Assembly: GCF_041320705.1 (NCBI RefSeq) | Contig: NZ_JBGGTQ010000009.1 | Location: forward strand, 1 to 64,000 | Source of the DNA: Kineococcus mangrovi | GTDB lineage: Bacteria; Actinomycetota; Actinomycetes; Actinomycetales; Kineococcaceae | Length of the DNA stretch: 64,000 nt | Reading direction: 5' to 3' | Shown: in pieces, positions 33,969 to 41,687 of the stretch | How positions within the stretch are numbered: position 1 is the stretch's first letter | How the letters are laid out: each line of letters begins with the position of its first letter | The notes under the pieces: model-generated | Told to the model about the DNA's origin: nothing | The model's database searches: none | What the model saw: only the letters and a program-made list of their open reading frames with translations | Position numbers and translations under genes: made by a program

Positions 33969-34949
33969 GTGCAGACGAGGACACTGGGCAGGACGGGCCG
34001 CGACGTCGGCGTCGTCGGGATGGGCTGCTGGCAGATCGGCGGCAGCTGGGGGACGGTCGACGAGGACGCCGCGCTGGGGACGCTGCAGGCCGCCGCGCAG
34101 GCCGGGGTGACGTTCTTCGACACCGCCGACGTCTACGGCGACGGCCGCAGCGAGCAGCTCCTGGGGCGTTTCCTGCCGACGGCACCGGAGGGGGTCGTCG
34201 TCGCGACGAAGATGGGCCGCCGGGCGGACCCGCACGTCGCGCAGGCGTACGCGCTCGACGCGTTCCGCGCGTGGAACGACCGCAGCCGCGAGAACCTGGG
34301 CGTCGACACGCTCGACCTCGTCCAGCTGCACTGCCCGCCGAGCGACGTGCTGCACACCGACGCGGTGTTCGACGCGCTCGACACCCTCGTGCAGGAGGGG
34401 CGGACCCGCGCCTACGGCGTGTCGGTGGAGACGGTCGCCGAGGGCCTGGCCGCCGTGGCGCGCCCGAACGTCGCGAGCGTGCAGGTCATCCTCAACCCGT
34501 TGCGGCTCAAGCCGGTCACCGAGTTCCTGCCCGCGGCCGCCGAGGCCGGTGTCGGCGTCGTCGTCCGGGTGCCGCTCGCCTCGGGGCTGCTGACGGGCCG
34601 CATCGACGAGTCGACGACGTTCCCCGCCGACGACCACCGCAACTTCAACCGCAACGGCGAGAGCTTCGACGTGGGGGAGACGTTCGCGGGGGTCCCGCTG
34701 CGCGCCGGGGTGGCTGCGGCGAAGCGGCTCGCCGAGGTCGCCGCGGACACCCCGCTGGCCGCCTTCACCCTGCGCTGGATCGTCGAGCAACCGGGCGTGA
34801 GCGTCGTCATCCCCGGTGCCCGTTCCGCCGAGCAGGCGAGGGGCAATGCCGCCGCGGCCGACCTCCCGGCGCCCACCGCGGCGCAGCTCGACGCGGTCGA
34901 GGAGGTCTACCGCGACCTTGTCGCCGAGCACGTGCACGACCGCTGGTGA
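33969..34949 (+). CDS. Aldo-keto reductase
   Basis: A 326-residue NADPH-dependent (beta/alpha)8 oxidoreductase. The tetrad is Asp and Tyr in FFDTADVYGDGRSE, Lys in VVVATKMGRRA and His in LVQLHCPPSD. GVSVETVAEGLAA and the C-terminal ISVVIPGARSAEQARGNA (approximately) suit the YakC/Tas-like subfamily. The GTG at 33969 is preceded by TAAGG and a 8-base spacer. It probably reduces small aldehydes or sugars; the substrate is unknown. A perfect 13-bp terminator stem follows two bases after the stop codon. Confidence 0.92.
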   Translation: MQTRTLGRTGRDVGVVGMGCWQIGGSWGTVDEDAALGTLQAAAQAGVTFFDTADVYGDGRSEQLLGRFLPTAPEGVVVATKMGRRADPHVAQAYALDAFRAWNDRSRENLGVDTLDLVQLHCPPSDVLHTDAVFDALDTLVQEGRTRAYGVSVETVAEGLAAVARPNVASVQVILNPLRLKPVTEFLPAAAEAGVGVVVRVPLASGLLTGRIDESTTFPADDHRNFNRNGESFDVGETFAGVPLRAGVAAAKRLAEVAADTPLAAFTLRWIVEQPGVSVVIPGARSAEQARGNAAAADLPAPTAAQLDAVEEVYRDLVAEHVHDRW

Positions 34950-34950
34950 C

Positions 34951-34991
34951 CGCGGCGGGCGGGTGGTGCCGATCGGGCCCCGCCCGCCGCG
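34951..34991. terminator. Bidirectional hairpin terminator
   Basis: CGCGGCGGGCGGG (34951-34963) pairs perfectly with CCCGCCCGCCGCG (34979-34991), loop about 15 bases, between two convergent genes. This supports the small minus-strand gene being real. Confidence 0.8.
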
Positions 34992-35201
34992 TCAGTCGGC
35001 CGACCGAAATACCGGCTCGGTGCCCCAGAGGTCCATCCGCGGTTCCTCCGCCGGGTCCGTGAGGTGGTGCTCCACCCGGCACCCCCACACCTCGCCCTCG
35101 GGGCAGGGGTGGACGTCGAACCGCAGACCCTGCGCCCGGGCCGGCAGGTCCGTGGAGATCACCAGCCCACGAGGGTTCTCCCGAGACCGGATGGGGAGCA
35201 C
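34992..35201 (-). CDS. Small hypothetical protein
   Basis: A predicted 69-residue protein starting VLPIRSRENPRGLVISTDLP, with LRFDVHPCPEGEVWGC and a terminal EPRMDLWGTEPVF. No family is recognised. It ends exactly at the edge of the 34951-34991 terminator. Its GTG is only 9 bases from the ATG of the divergent gene at 35211, so one of the two starts may be wrong, or the messages are leaderless. A second GTG 14 codons in is an alternative start. Confidence 0.4.
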   Translation of the reverse strand: MLPIRSRENPRGLVISTDLPARAQGLRFDVHPCPEGEVWGCRVEHHLTDPAEEPRMDLWGTEPVFRSAD

Positions 35202-35210
35202 CCTGGACGG

Positions 35211-35558
35211 ATGGAGCCGCTGACCGCCGCCGCCTCCGTACGGGCCGTCCGCGCGGTGCTGCGGGTTCAGGGTGTCGTGGGGGAGGAGTCGTGGCGGACC
35301 ACCGTCGCGCCCGCCGACGGCGGGACGTGGACGGTGCGGACGTGGATCGGCGTCGGCTCGCCGGGACCGCCCGACCACGTGCACCGCGTCCACCCGCCGT
35401 CGGGTGCCGGCGAGGCCCCGCGCGTCGAGCAGGTCTTCCCGGTGCGGGCGCCGCGCCGGACGAGGGTGTCCCGGCACCTCGACTACTTCGCCCCCGGGAC
35501 GCTCCACGACCCCCCGCCGTGGCCGGCGCGCGAGGACCTGCCACCACGGTCTGACTGA
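35211..35558 (+). CDS. Small hypothetical protein
   Basis: A predicted 115-residue basic, proline-rich protein: MEPLTAAASVRAVRAVLRV, then WRTTVAPADGGTWTVRTWIG and VSRHLDYFAPGTLHDP. It has a beta-rich look, with no signal peptide or membrane helix. No family is recognised and the ribosome binding site is weak. It converges with the MOSC gene, 10 bases apart. Confidence 0.45.
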   Translation: MEPLTAAASVRAVRAVLRVQGVVGEESWRTTVAPADGGTWTVRTWIGVGSPGPPDHVHRVHPPSGAGEAPRVEQVFPVRAPRRTRVSRHLDYFAPGTLHDPPPWPAREDLPPRSD

Positions 35559-35568
35559 GGCGGGCCCG

Positions 35569-36219
35569 TCAGAGGCGGTCCAGCCGCCGTCGCACCGCCT
35601 CGGAGTCCTCGCGCGGCAGTTCCGGGACGTCGCGCAGCAGCGGCAGGAGTGCGGGTTCGGTGGTGAGGGCGGCGAACGCCGTCGCCACCGTCACGCCGTG
35701 CGCCGGGACGTCGGTGACCTGGACGGTGGCCCCGGCGGTGAGCGTCCCCGGGGTCAGGACCCGCAGGTACGCGCCGGGCACCCGGGCGCGGGTGAACCGC
35801 GGCAACCACTGCCGCTCCCCGACCCACACCGCGAACGTCACGCACGGGATCCGCGGGCAGGACACCTGCAGGACGACGTCACCGATCTCCCACCGCTCCC
35901 CGATGACCGCACCGCTGACGTCCACGCCGCAGGTCGTCAGGTTCTCCCCGAAGACGCCGTTCGCCAGGGGTCGACCCAGCTCCCGCTCCCACGCGTCGAG
36001 GTCCTCCCGCGCGTAGGCGTAGGCCGCCTGGTCGTCGCCGCCGTGGTGGGCGGTGTCGCTGATGTGGTCCCCGACGAGCCCGCTGCCGCCGACCCCCTTG
36101 GGGCCGGGGGCCTGCACCGCCACCGGCCCCGGCGCCGGTCGCTTGTCGATGCCGCTGGTGCCCGACTTCGCCGCGACGGCCCGGCGGTCGCCGACGTTGA
36201 CGCTGAGGATGCTCGCCAC
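35569..36219 (-). CDS. MOSC domain protein (YiiM-like)
   Basis: A 216-residue beta-barrel protein of the MOSC family, which binds molybdenum cofactor and handles N-hydroxylated substrates. Visible are GDHISDTAHHGGDDQAAYAY, ANGVFGENLTTCGVDVSGAV and IGDVVLQVSCPRIPCVTFAV, the last with the catalytic Cys. It is followed by a helical YiiM-type tail (LLRDVPELPREDSEAVRRRL). YiiM reduces hydroxylaminopurines in E. coli; that role is inference here. ATG start in a short, plain upstream region. Confidence 0.88.
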   Translation of the reverse strand: MASILSVNVGDRRAVAAKSGTSGIDKRPAPGPVAVQAPGPKGVGGSGLVGDHISDTAHHGGDDQAAYAYAREDLDAWERELGRPLANGVFGENLTTCGVDVSGAVIGERWEIGDVVLQVSCPRIPCVTFAVWVGERQWLPRFTRARVPGAYLRVLTPGTLTAGATVQVTDVPAHGVTVATAFAALTTEPALLPLLRDVPELPREDSEAVRRRLDRL

Positions 36220-36278
36220 CCCGTCAGCCTAGGAACTCCCCCGCGGGTCCGACAGCGGTTTCCCGGTGCCTGCGGGCC

Positions 36279-36692
36279 TCAGCGCGGCAGGTCGAACCAG
36301 ATGGTCTTGCCGCGACCGTCCGGCCGCACGCCCCAGTCCTCGGCGAGGCCGTCGACGATCGCCATGCCCCGGCCGTGGACGGCGGAGGAGTCGGGGCTCC
36401 GGACGGCGGGCAGGGCGGCGTTCTGGTCACCCACCTCGACGTGCACGAGACGGGCGCTGACGGCGACGGCCAGGCGGACGCGGCTGCGGGCGTGCTCGAC
36501 GGCGTTGGTCACGAGCTCGCTGACGAGCAGCACGGCCGTGTCGCAGACGGTCTCCGCGACCTGGGACTGGGCGCAGTGGTCCCGCACGAACGCGCGGGCC
36601 CGGGCGACGGCCCGGCGGTCGCGTTCCAGGTCCAGCGACGTGGGCACCGACGGGGGCACCGACCGGGTGATCACGGCACGATGGTGGACCAT
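36279..36692 (-). CDS. RsbW-like ATP-binding protein (third copy)
   Basis: A 137-residue HATPase_c domain: VLLVSELVTNAVEHARS (N-box), VHVEVGDQNAALPAV (a degraded G1 box, with D-x-N in place of D-x-G-x-G), and HGRGMAIVDGLAEDWGV (G2). The last strand is GKTIWFDLP. It starts at an ATG sharing its A with the DUF2200 stop codon (TGATG), so the two are translationally coupled. It is a probable anti-sigma kinase. The altered G1 box may mean reduced ATP turnover, so this copy could be a non-catalytic regulator. Confidence 0.83.
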   Translation of the reverse strand: MVHHRAVITRSVPPSVPTSLDLERDRRAVARARAFVRDHCAQSQVAETVCDTAVLLVSELVTNAVEHARSRVRLAVAVSARLVHVEVGDQNAALPAVRSPDSSAVHGRGMAIVDGLAEDWGVRPDGRGKTIWFDLPR

Positions 36693-37081
36693 CAACCGCC
36701 GCCCCGCGCGGGTGGGGCGGTCGTGGGCGCGCCCCCGCGCAGGATCGACGACATGCGCTTGCCGCGGGCCACCTCGTCGACGAGCTTGTCCATCCAGCGG
36801 ATCTGCTGCAGCAGGGGGTCCTCGATCTCCTCGACGCGGTGGCCGCAGACGACCCCCGTGATGAGCGAGGCGTCCGGGTTCATCCGCGGTGCCTGCGCGA
36901 AGAAGGTCTCCAGGTCCAGGCCCGCGTCGACCGCCCGGCGCAGGCCGTCCGTGTCGTACCCGGTGAGCCAGGTGATGACCCGGTCGACGTCCTGGGGATC
37001 ACGCCCCTTGCGCTGCACCTTCGTGACGTAGAGGGGGTGGATGTCGGCGAACGGGACGCCGAAGATCCGCTGTCGCGCCAC
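36692..37081 (-). CDS. DUF2200 family protein
   Basis: A 129-residue soluble protein matching DUF2200: RQRIFGVPFADIHPLYVTKV, RKGRDPQDVDRVITWLTGY and NPDASLITGVVCGHRVEEI. The GTG is preceded by AGGAGGGAGGGCACC. The family is common in bacteria and structurally HTH-like or YdeI-like, with no assigned reaction. The coupled RsbW-like gene follows directly (TGATG). The last residues are GAPTTAPPARGGG, a disordered tail. The pairing with an anti-sigma-like gene is notable but unexplained. Confidence 0.85.
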   Translation of the reverse strand: MARQRIFGVPFADIHPLYVTKVQRKGRDPQDVDRVITWLTGYDTDGLRRAVDAGLDLETFFAQAPRMNPDASLITGVVCGHRVEEIEDPLLQQIRWMDKLVDEVARGKRMSSILRGGAPTTAPPARGGG

Positions 37082-37186
37082 GGTGCCCTCCCTCCTGTGG
37101 ACGTGGGCCCAGTGTGGGTCACCGCGGCGCGTGCTGACCAGGTCCGCACCGCTCAAGGCGGACGCCGCGACGTTCGATGGGAGGGG

Positions 37187-37556
37187 GTGGATCCCGTCGC
37201 GTCCGCCCCGGACTGCCCGCAGTGCGGTCGCGTGCTGCGCCCGGAGGCCGCGTGGTGCTCCCTCTGCTTCACCCCCGCCCCGTCCCGGGCGTTCAGCGGG
37301 CCCCTGGTGACGCGCCGCTGCGACGACCCGGCCCCCGTCGAGCGGGTGCAGCACCGGACGTCGCGGTGGGCGGGCAGCAGCGTCAGCTTCGGTCCCGTCG
37401 GCCGGGTGCTGATGACCGCGCTGCTCCTGTGCGTCGGCCCCGCTCTGCTGGTGGGGGGGGGGTGCGGGCAGCGTGGTGGCCGGGATCGTGTGGATCGCCG
37501 TCGTGCTGCCGTGGGCGTTGCGCGACGTCTGGCGCGAGGTGCGGGTCCGGCGCTGA
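37187..37556 (+). pseudogene. Zinc-ribbon membrane protein, frameshifted at a G10 tract
   Basis: The first part, from the GTG at 37187, encodes DPVASAPDCPQCGRVLRPEA then AWCSLC, a CxxC-x10-CxxC zinc ribbon, followed by a hydrophobic helix LMTALLLCVGPALLVGGG. At 37453-37462 there are ten G residues. Read straight through, the frame turns to Arg-rich non-membrane sequence fused into the next gene. One G fewer gives a second helix, AGSVVAGIVWIAVVLPWALR, and a stop at 37554-37556, for 122 residues. So the gene is intact but for one extra G. It may be a true mutation, a phase-variable tract, or a sequencing or assembly error in a homopolymer. Confidence 0.75.
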
Positions 37557-37579
37557 GGGCCCACGCTGGCCCGGTGACG

Positions 37580-37942
37580 ATGCTCCGGCTGACCGCGACC
37601 GTCCTCGACACCCCCGATCCGCCGGCCCTGGCGCGGTTCTACCGCCACCTGCTCGGCTTCGAGACGGTGTCGGAGGACCCGGACTGGGTGGTCCTGCGGG
37701 GCTCGGAGGGGCAGGGGCTGTCGTTCCAGCGCGAGTCCCGGTACGCCCGGCCGGCCTGGCCGGCGGCGCAGGGTGAGCAGCAGGTGCAGGACCACCTCGA
37801 CATCGCGGTGGACGACCTGGAAGCGGCTGTGGCGCACGCCGTCTCGGGCGGGGCTGAGGTGGAGGAGTTCCAGCCGCAGGAGGCGGTGCGCGTCCTGCGC
37901 GACCCGCACGGGCACCTGTTCTGCCTCTACCTGCCGGACTGA
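37580..37942 (+). CDS. VOC/glyoxalase-fold protein
   Basis: A 120-residue vicinal-oxygen-chelate protein: RLTATVLDTPDPPALARFYR, LLGFETVSEDPDWVVL, then HLDIAVDDLEAAVAHAVSGG and VLRDPHGHLFCLYLP. The His and Glu metal ligands of the glyoxalase fold are partly present (H in HLDIAV). The ATG at 37580 is chosen; a GTG two codons earlier is possible. It lies 23 bases after the frameshifted zinc-ribbon gene and may be co-transcribed. Function unknown. Confidence 0.85.
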   Translation: MLRLTATVLDTPDPPALARFYRHLLGFETVSEDPDWVVLRGSEGQGLSFQRESRYARPAWPAAQGEQQVQDHLDIAVDDLEAAVAHAVSGGAEVEEFQPQEAVRVLRDPHGHLFCLYLPD

Positions 37943-37983
37943 CCGGGAGAGGCTGACACGTCGGAAGGGGTTGCCTGGTGGCC

Positions 37984-38191
37984 GACCCCCCGGCCACCAG
38001 GCTGTCACCCCTACGCCCGCGAGTCCGATGCGTCCTGTCCGACCCCCCGGTCGGGACGCACCCCCCGGACTCCCGGGTTCGACCGTCCGGCTGTCGACCC
38101 CCCGACCGCCGGACTCAGGCCTTGCGCACTGCGTTCCCCCCGAGTCCGTCGCGCCGCCAGGCCCCCCGACCAGGACACGCCCCCCGGACTC
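37984..38191. repeat. Cluster of seven C6 motifs with GGACTC
   Basis: Within 208 bases, runs of at least six C occur seven times (near 37986, 38043, 38061, 38098, 38135, 38162, 38179), often as GACCCCCCG or CCCCCCGGACTC. GGACTC or its complement GAGTCC recurs at about 38020, 38067, 38111, 38141 and 38186. It fills the gap between two convergent genes that has no open gene of its own. No known family is recognised; it may be degenerate repeats or G-quadruplex-forming on the minus strand. Confidence 0.6.
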
Positions 38192-38222
38192 ACCCGCGAC
38201 ATCGCTGCGGCCGACGTGAGCG

Positions 38223-38795
38223 TTACACCCGTTCGGGCGTGTCCTGGGTCACACGCGGGAACGTCCCGACCGTGGGGTCGAAGCCGGGCCAGCGACCGCT
38301 CGCCCAGTCGGCCCAGGTCTGCCCGGCGGGAGGTGCGGGGACCGGCCCGCCGGCGAGCTCGGACTCGTCGGGCGCCTCGAAGGAGGCCCGCCACTCGACG
38401 AGCTCGTCGTCGGAGATGGGGAAGGTGTCCTGCGGCCGTTCCCGCCACCGGCGCGCCACGCGCCCGCGCTGGACGTCGGCCTCGACGACCAGGTGCTCGA
38501 CGACGCAGGAGACCCCTGCGGCACCGAAGACGTGCCGCAGGGCGTCGCGCTCGTCGCGCGACCAGAACCCGAAGTCGAGGACCACGTCGACGCCGAGCGC
38601 GGCGGCCCGCAGACCCGTGGTGAGCAGCAACCCCTCGACGACGTCGCGTTCCGGCGCGGGGTTCGCCCCGCCGAACAGCCGCAGGACCCAGGCGTCGGTG
38701 GTCAGGCGCAGCGCGGGGCGCTCTCGCTCCAGGACGCGGGCGCGGCTCGTCTTCCCCGCGGCGGGGAGCCCGACGAGGAGGAACGCGGTGGCCAC
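38223..38795 (-). CDS. AAA-family ATP-binding protein, kinase-like
   Basis: A 190-residue P-loop protein of the predicted kinase/zeta-toxin-like group. Walker A is FLLVGLPAAGKTSRARVLE, a core LRLTTDAWVLRLFGG with the Asp equivalent to the catalytic Asp, and VVLDFGFWSRDERDALRHVF. A helical insert ends in ISDDELVEWRASFEAPDE. The true start is the GTG (VATAFLLVG) at 38795. The substrate (nucleotide, sugar or UDP-sugar) is unknown; no antitoxin gene is adjacent, so a toxin role is not supported. It lies downstream of a 15-bp perfect hairpin. Confidence 0.8.
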   Translation of the reverse strand: MATAFLLVGLPAAGKTSRARVLERERPALRLTTDAWVLRLFGGANPAPERDVVEGLLLTTGLRAAALGVDVVLDFGFWSRDERDALRHVFGAAGVSCVVEHLVVEADVQRGRVARRWRERPQDTFPISDDELVEWRASFEAPDESELAGGPVPAPPAGQTWADWASGRWPGFDPTVGTFPRVTQDTPERV

Positions 38796-38859
38796 GAGCC
38801 CACCCTGCCCCGCCCGGGTCACCAGCGCGACGGGGTTCCGCGCCGGCGCGCCGTGGTCG

Positions 38860-38904
38860 TCGTCGCCTCCACGGGGTCGATCATCGACACCGTGGAGGCG
38901 ACGA
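38860..38904. terminator. Hairpin terminator of alkaline phosphatase gene
   Basis: TCGTCGCCTCCACGG (38860-38874) pairs perfectly with CCGTGGAGGCGACGA (38890-38904) around a 15-base loop, just downstream of the alkaline phosphatase stop at 38935 on the minus strand. Confidence 0.8.
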
Positions 38905-38934
38905 GGCCTCCTCCCGCGGGCGGGTGGGGGTGCG

Positions 38935-40980
38935 TCAGCTGACGAGCGCGCCCGTCGTCGCGGCGGGAGCCGACGCCGGGGCGGCGGTGGCGGCCACCTC
39001 GGTCTCGGCGAGCCTGCCGGCGGTGCCCTTCAGCGAGTACGTCGGGATCTGCAGCCCGATCGCGGCGCAGATGGCGTGGAACACCTCGGTGTTGTCCAGC
39101 AGCGTGGCGAAACCCTGCGAACCGGGACCCGAGGCACCGATGAAGACGTCCTCGACGGTGTGCACGCAGTTCGTCTCCTCCAGCGGCAGGTTGCCGATCT
39201 GGACGACGGAACCGGGGTCGCGGGCGGGGTTCGGGTAGGCCCGCTCGGTCACCGGGTCCTCCAGGGCCGGCTGCGCCAGGACGGCGTTGTGGGCGAAGTC
39301 GTCCGGGTGGTCCGGGTGGTTGGACCAGCCGAAGAACAGCTGCACGTCCGGGTTCGGGTCGTCGGGGAACCCGTCGCCGTCGGAGTCGACGTAGGTCGGG
39401 AACCCGGCGTCGGCGTACACGCCGTTCTGCTGTCGCGCGGGTGAACCCTCCTTGGAGAGGGTGTGCGTCCCGGCGATGCTCATGGCGTGGTTGTGGTCGG
39501 CGGTGATGACGACGAGGGTGTCGTCGCGGTCCTTCGCCCACTCCTTCGCGGCGGCCAGGGCCTGGTCCAGCTCGATCGTGTCGTAGACCGCGCGCGGTCC
39601 GTCGAGGGGGTGCTCGGACTTGTCGATGGAGGCGCCCTCCACCATGAGGAAGAACCCCTCGTCGTTCTTCTCCAGCACCTTCAGCGCGGCCTTGGTCATC
39701 TCCACCAGACCGGGCTGGTCGGGGAAGTCGCCGAGCACCTTCGGGTCCGGGGTGACCTGGCGGTCGAGGTAGACGTTGAGGTGGCCGAGGGTGAAGGTGC
39801 CCAGCAGCTTGTCCGGGGTCCCGGCGGCCATGACGGCGGCGAGCTCGGTGCGGGTCCCCGCGTAGGCGAAACCCTTGTCCTTGAACTCCTCGATGAGGTT
39901 GCGGTCGTCCTTGCGCCGGGACCCCTTCTCCGACTGCGGGAGGAAGGTGGCCCGGCCGCCGCCCATGAACACGTCGGGCATCTGACCGGGTTCGAGGGCC
40001 TGGTCCATGATGCTGACGTACTCGGATCGGCGGCGCGTGTGCGCGAACACCGCGGCCGGGGTGGCGTCCTGGACCTCGGCGGTGGTGACGATGCCGATGG
40101 ACATGCCGCGGGCCCGCTTGAGGACCTCGGCCATCGTCTCGACGTGGGGACTGGCCGCCGGGTCCTCGGAGTTCCCGGGGTAGACGCCCATCGCGTTGAC
40201 GGCCGACTTGTGGCCGGTCATGTAGGCCGACATCGAGTTCGCCGAGTCGGTCGCGATGGAGTCCATGCCCGAGGTGGTGACGTTCCCGCGGTGCTCCATC
40301 GTGTCCATCTCGAGCAGGGCGGAGTACTTGCCCTGCACGATGCCCTTGGACAGGATCCGGGCGCCGGTGATGGCGGCCTGGCCCATGCCGTCGCCGAGGA
40401 AGAAGATGACGTTCTTGGCCTTCTCGCCCTTCGCCTCGGACAGGACGACCTCGTGCACGACCTCCTGGGCGGCCGACCCGTTCAGGGAGGTGACGGCCGC
40501 GGCGATGCGGTAGGTGCCGGCGGCGGGGTAGAGGAGGTTCTTGAACGTGACCTCCACCGAGTCCGGCGCCGAGCTGGTGCGGACGGGGGCGGGGCTGAGC
40601 AGCGGGGCCGGACCCTGGCCGTCGCTGACCTTGACGACGACCTTCGTCGTCTCGGGGTCGACCCCGGTGGCCTCGACGCGCAGGTCGAAGGTGGCGCCGA
40701 CCTGGAACTTCGCGCGGTCGATGGGCAGGATCCGCACGGCGCTGCCGGTGGTGGCGGCCCGGGTGATGCGGCGGACCGTGGTGCCGAAGTGCGCGTCTTT
40801 GACGTGGAGCTGGGCCGGGACGTAGGCCGGGGCGGCGGACGCCGAGGAGGCGTCGACCAGACCCTTGCCGAAGACGACGGCGGTCGCCAGACCGCCCGTG
40901 CCGAGCAGGCCGCGGCGGGTGAAGAACCCGCGCCGTTCCTGCGGGGCGTCCTCGTTCGGGGTGTTCTGCGTGTCGGACAC
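38935..40980 (-). CDS. Tat-secreted alkaline phosphatase, PhoA superfamily
   Basis: A 681-residue exported phosphomonoesterase. GAGAGGACCCCC precedes the GTG. The N-terminus has a Tat motif (FFTRRGLLGTGGLATAVVFG) and A-x-A cleavage. A beta-rich N-terminal extension of about 160 residues follows, then the catalytic core: VIFFLGDGMGQAA, the nucleophile Ser in IATDSANSMSAYMTGHKSA, later EGFFLMVEGASIDKSEH and VVITADHNHAMS. Metal-site Asp and His residues are all present. It releases phosphate from extracellular esters. A three-unit PHO-box lies upstream at 41050-41082 and a strong terminator follows. Confidence 0.93.
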   Translation of the reverse strand: MSDTQNTPNEDAPQERRGFFTRRGLLGTGGLATAVVFGKGLVDASSASAAPAYVPAQLHVKDAHFGTTVRRITRAATTGSAVRILPIDRAKFQVGATFDLRVEATGVDPETTKVVVKVSDGQGPAPLLSPAPVRTSSAPDSVEVTFKNLLYPAAGTYRIAAAVTSLNGSAAQEVVHEVVLSEAKGEKAKNVIFFLGDGMGQAAITGARILSKGIVQGKYSALLEMDTMEHRGNVTTSGMDSIATDSANSMSAYMTGHKSAVNAMGVYPGNSEDPAASPHVETMAEVLKRARGMSIGIVTTAEVQDATPAAVFAHTRRRSEYVSIMDQALEPGQMPDVFMGGGRATFLPQSEKGSRRKDDRNLIEEFKDKGFAYAGTRTELAAVMAAGTPDKLLGTFTLGHLNVYLDRQVTPDPKVLGDFPDQPGLVEMTKAALKVLEKNDEGFFLMVEGASIDKSEHPLDGPRAVYDTIELDQALAAAKEWAKDRDDTLVVITADHNHAMSIAGTHTLSKEGSPARQQNGVYADAGFPTYVDSDGDGFPDDPNPDVQLFFGWSNHPDHPDDFAHNAVLAQPALEDPVTERAYPNPARDPGSVVQIGNLPLEETNCVHTVEDVFIGASGPGSQGFATLLDNTEVFHAICAAIGLQIPTYSLKGTAGRLAETEVAATAAPASAPAATTGALVS

Positions 40981-41049
40981 GGGGGTCCTCTCGTCGGGGG
41001 TTCCTCCGGCGCTGGGCGCCGGCTCCGGGGGCAGGCACAAGCTGGCAGG

Positions 41050-41082
41050 GCCCGGGGAACCGCGGGCGAACTCACCGCGAAC
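41050..41082 (-). promoter_or_regulatory. PHO box upstream of alkaline phosphatase
   Basis: Read on the minus strand, three 11-bp direct units follow each other without gap: GTTCGCGGTGA, GTTCGCCCGCG, GTTCCCCGGGC. Each begins GTTC, with the register of the Streptomyces PhoP box (GTTCACC-N4). It ends about 70 bases before the start codon of the alkaline phosphatase gene. Binding by a PhoP-type response regulator is inferred. Confidence 0.7.
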
Positions 41083-41129
41083 GTCGCGTGCATGGTGGGT
41101 GCCCCGAGCAACACGCTCCGACGGCGCAC

Positions 41130-41585
41130 TCAGGCGAGCAGGTGGTCCATCCGGTACCCCAGGAGCTCACGCAGCACGATGGACGTCGAGGTCCGCCGGA
41201 TGCCGCGGCAGCGCATGATCCGCTGGGTGATGTCGTAGACGTGGTCGGCGTCGCGGGCCGCGATCTGGATCATGAGGTCGGAGTCGCCGGAGATCCCCAG
41301 GCACTCGACCACCTCGGGGATGCGCGCGATGTCCTCGACGAGCCCGGTGAACTCGCTCTGCTCGACACCCGCTGTCACCACCGCCCGCATCGGCAGCCCC
41401 ACCCGTCCGGGGTCCAGGCGGGTCGAGTTCGCTCGCAGCGTCCGTTCGGCGCCCAGGCGTTCCAGTCGGCTGTGGACGGTGCCGCGGGCCAGTCCCAGGG
41501 TCAGCGCGAGCTGGGCCACGGTCGCCCGCGGGTCGCGGTCCAGCGCGAGGAGGATGCGCCGGTCCGTGTCGTCGAGAGTGGTCAC
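41130..41585 (-). CDS. Lrp/AsnC family transcriptional regulator
   Basis: A 151-residue regulator: an N-terminal winged HTH (LDDTDRRILLALDRDPRATV, LALTLGLARGTVHSRLERL) and a RAM/ACT-like ligand-binding domain (RAVVTAGVEQSEFTGLVEDI, LGISGDSDLMIQIAARDADH). It likely binds a branched-chain or aromatic amino acid. It is divergent from the keto-acid decarboxylase gene, 102 bases apart, with a 6-bp-arm perfect palindrome between them. Repression or activation of that enzyme by an amino acid is therefore the simplest reading. Confidence 0.9.
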   Translation of the reverse strand: MTTLDDTDRRILLALDRDPRATVAQLALTLGLARGTVHSRLERLGAERTLRANSTRLDPGRVGLPMRAVVTAGVEQSEFTGLVEDIARIPEVVECLGISGDSDLMIQIAARDADHVYDITQRIMRCRGIRRTSTSIVLRELLGYRMDHLLA

Positions 41586-41620
41586 GTCGACCAGCCTATG
41601 CGCGTGATCCGCGACCGGAC

Positions 41621-41635
41621 TGGTCGGATCGACCA
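41621..41635. promoter_or_regulatory. Palindromic operator for the Lrp-type regulator
   Basis: TGGTCG-GAT-CGACCA is a perfect 6-bp inverted repeat with a 3-base centre, halfway between the divergent regulator and decarboxylase genes. Its size fits an Lrp/AsnC half-site pair. Role inferred. Confidence 0.6.
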
Positions 41636-41687
41636 ACGTGGCGCGTGTCTCTTGTACGTTCCGACCGGGTGCCGTGTCATCGGTCCC

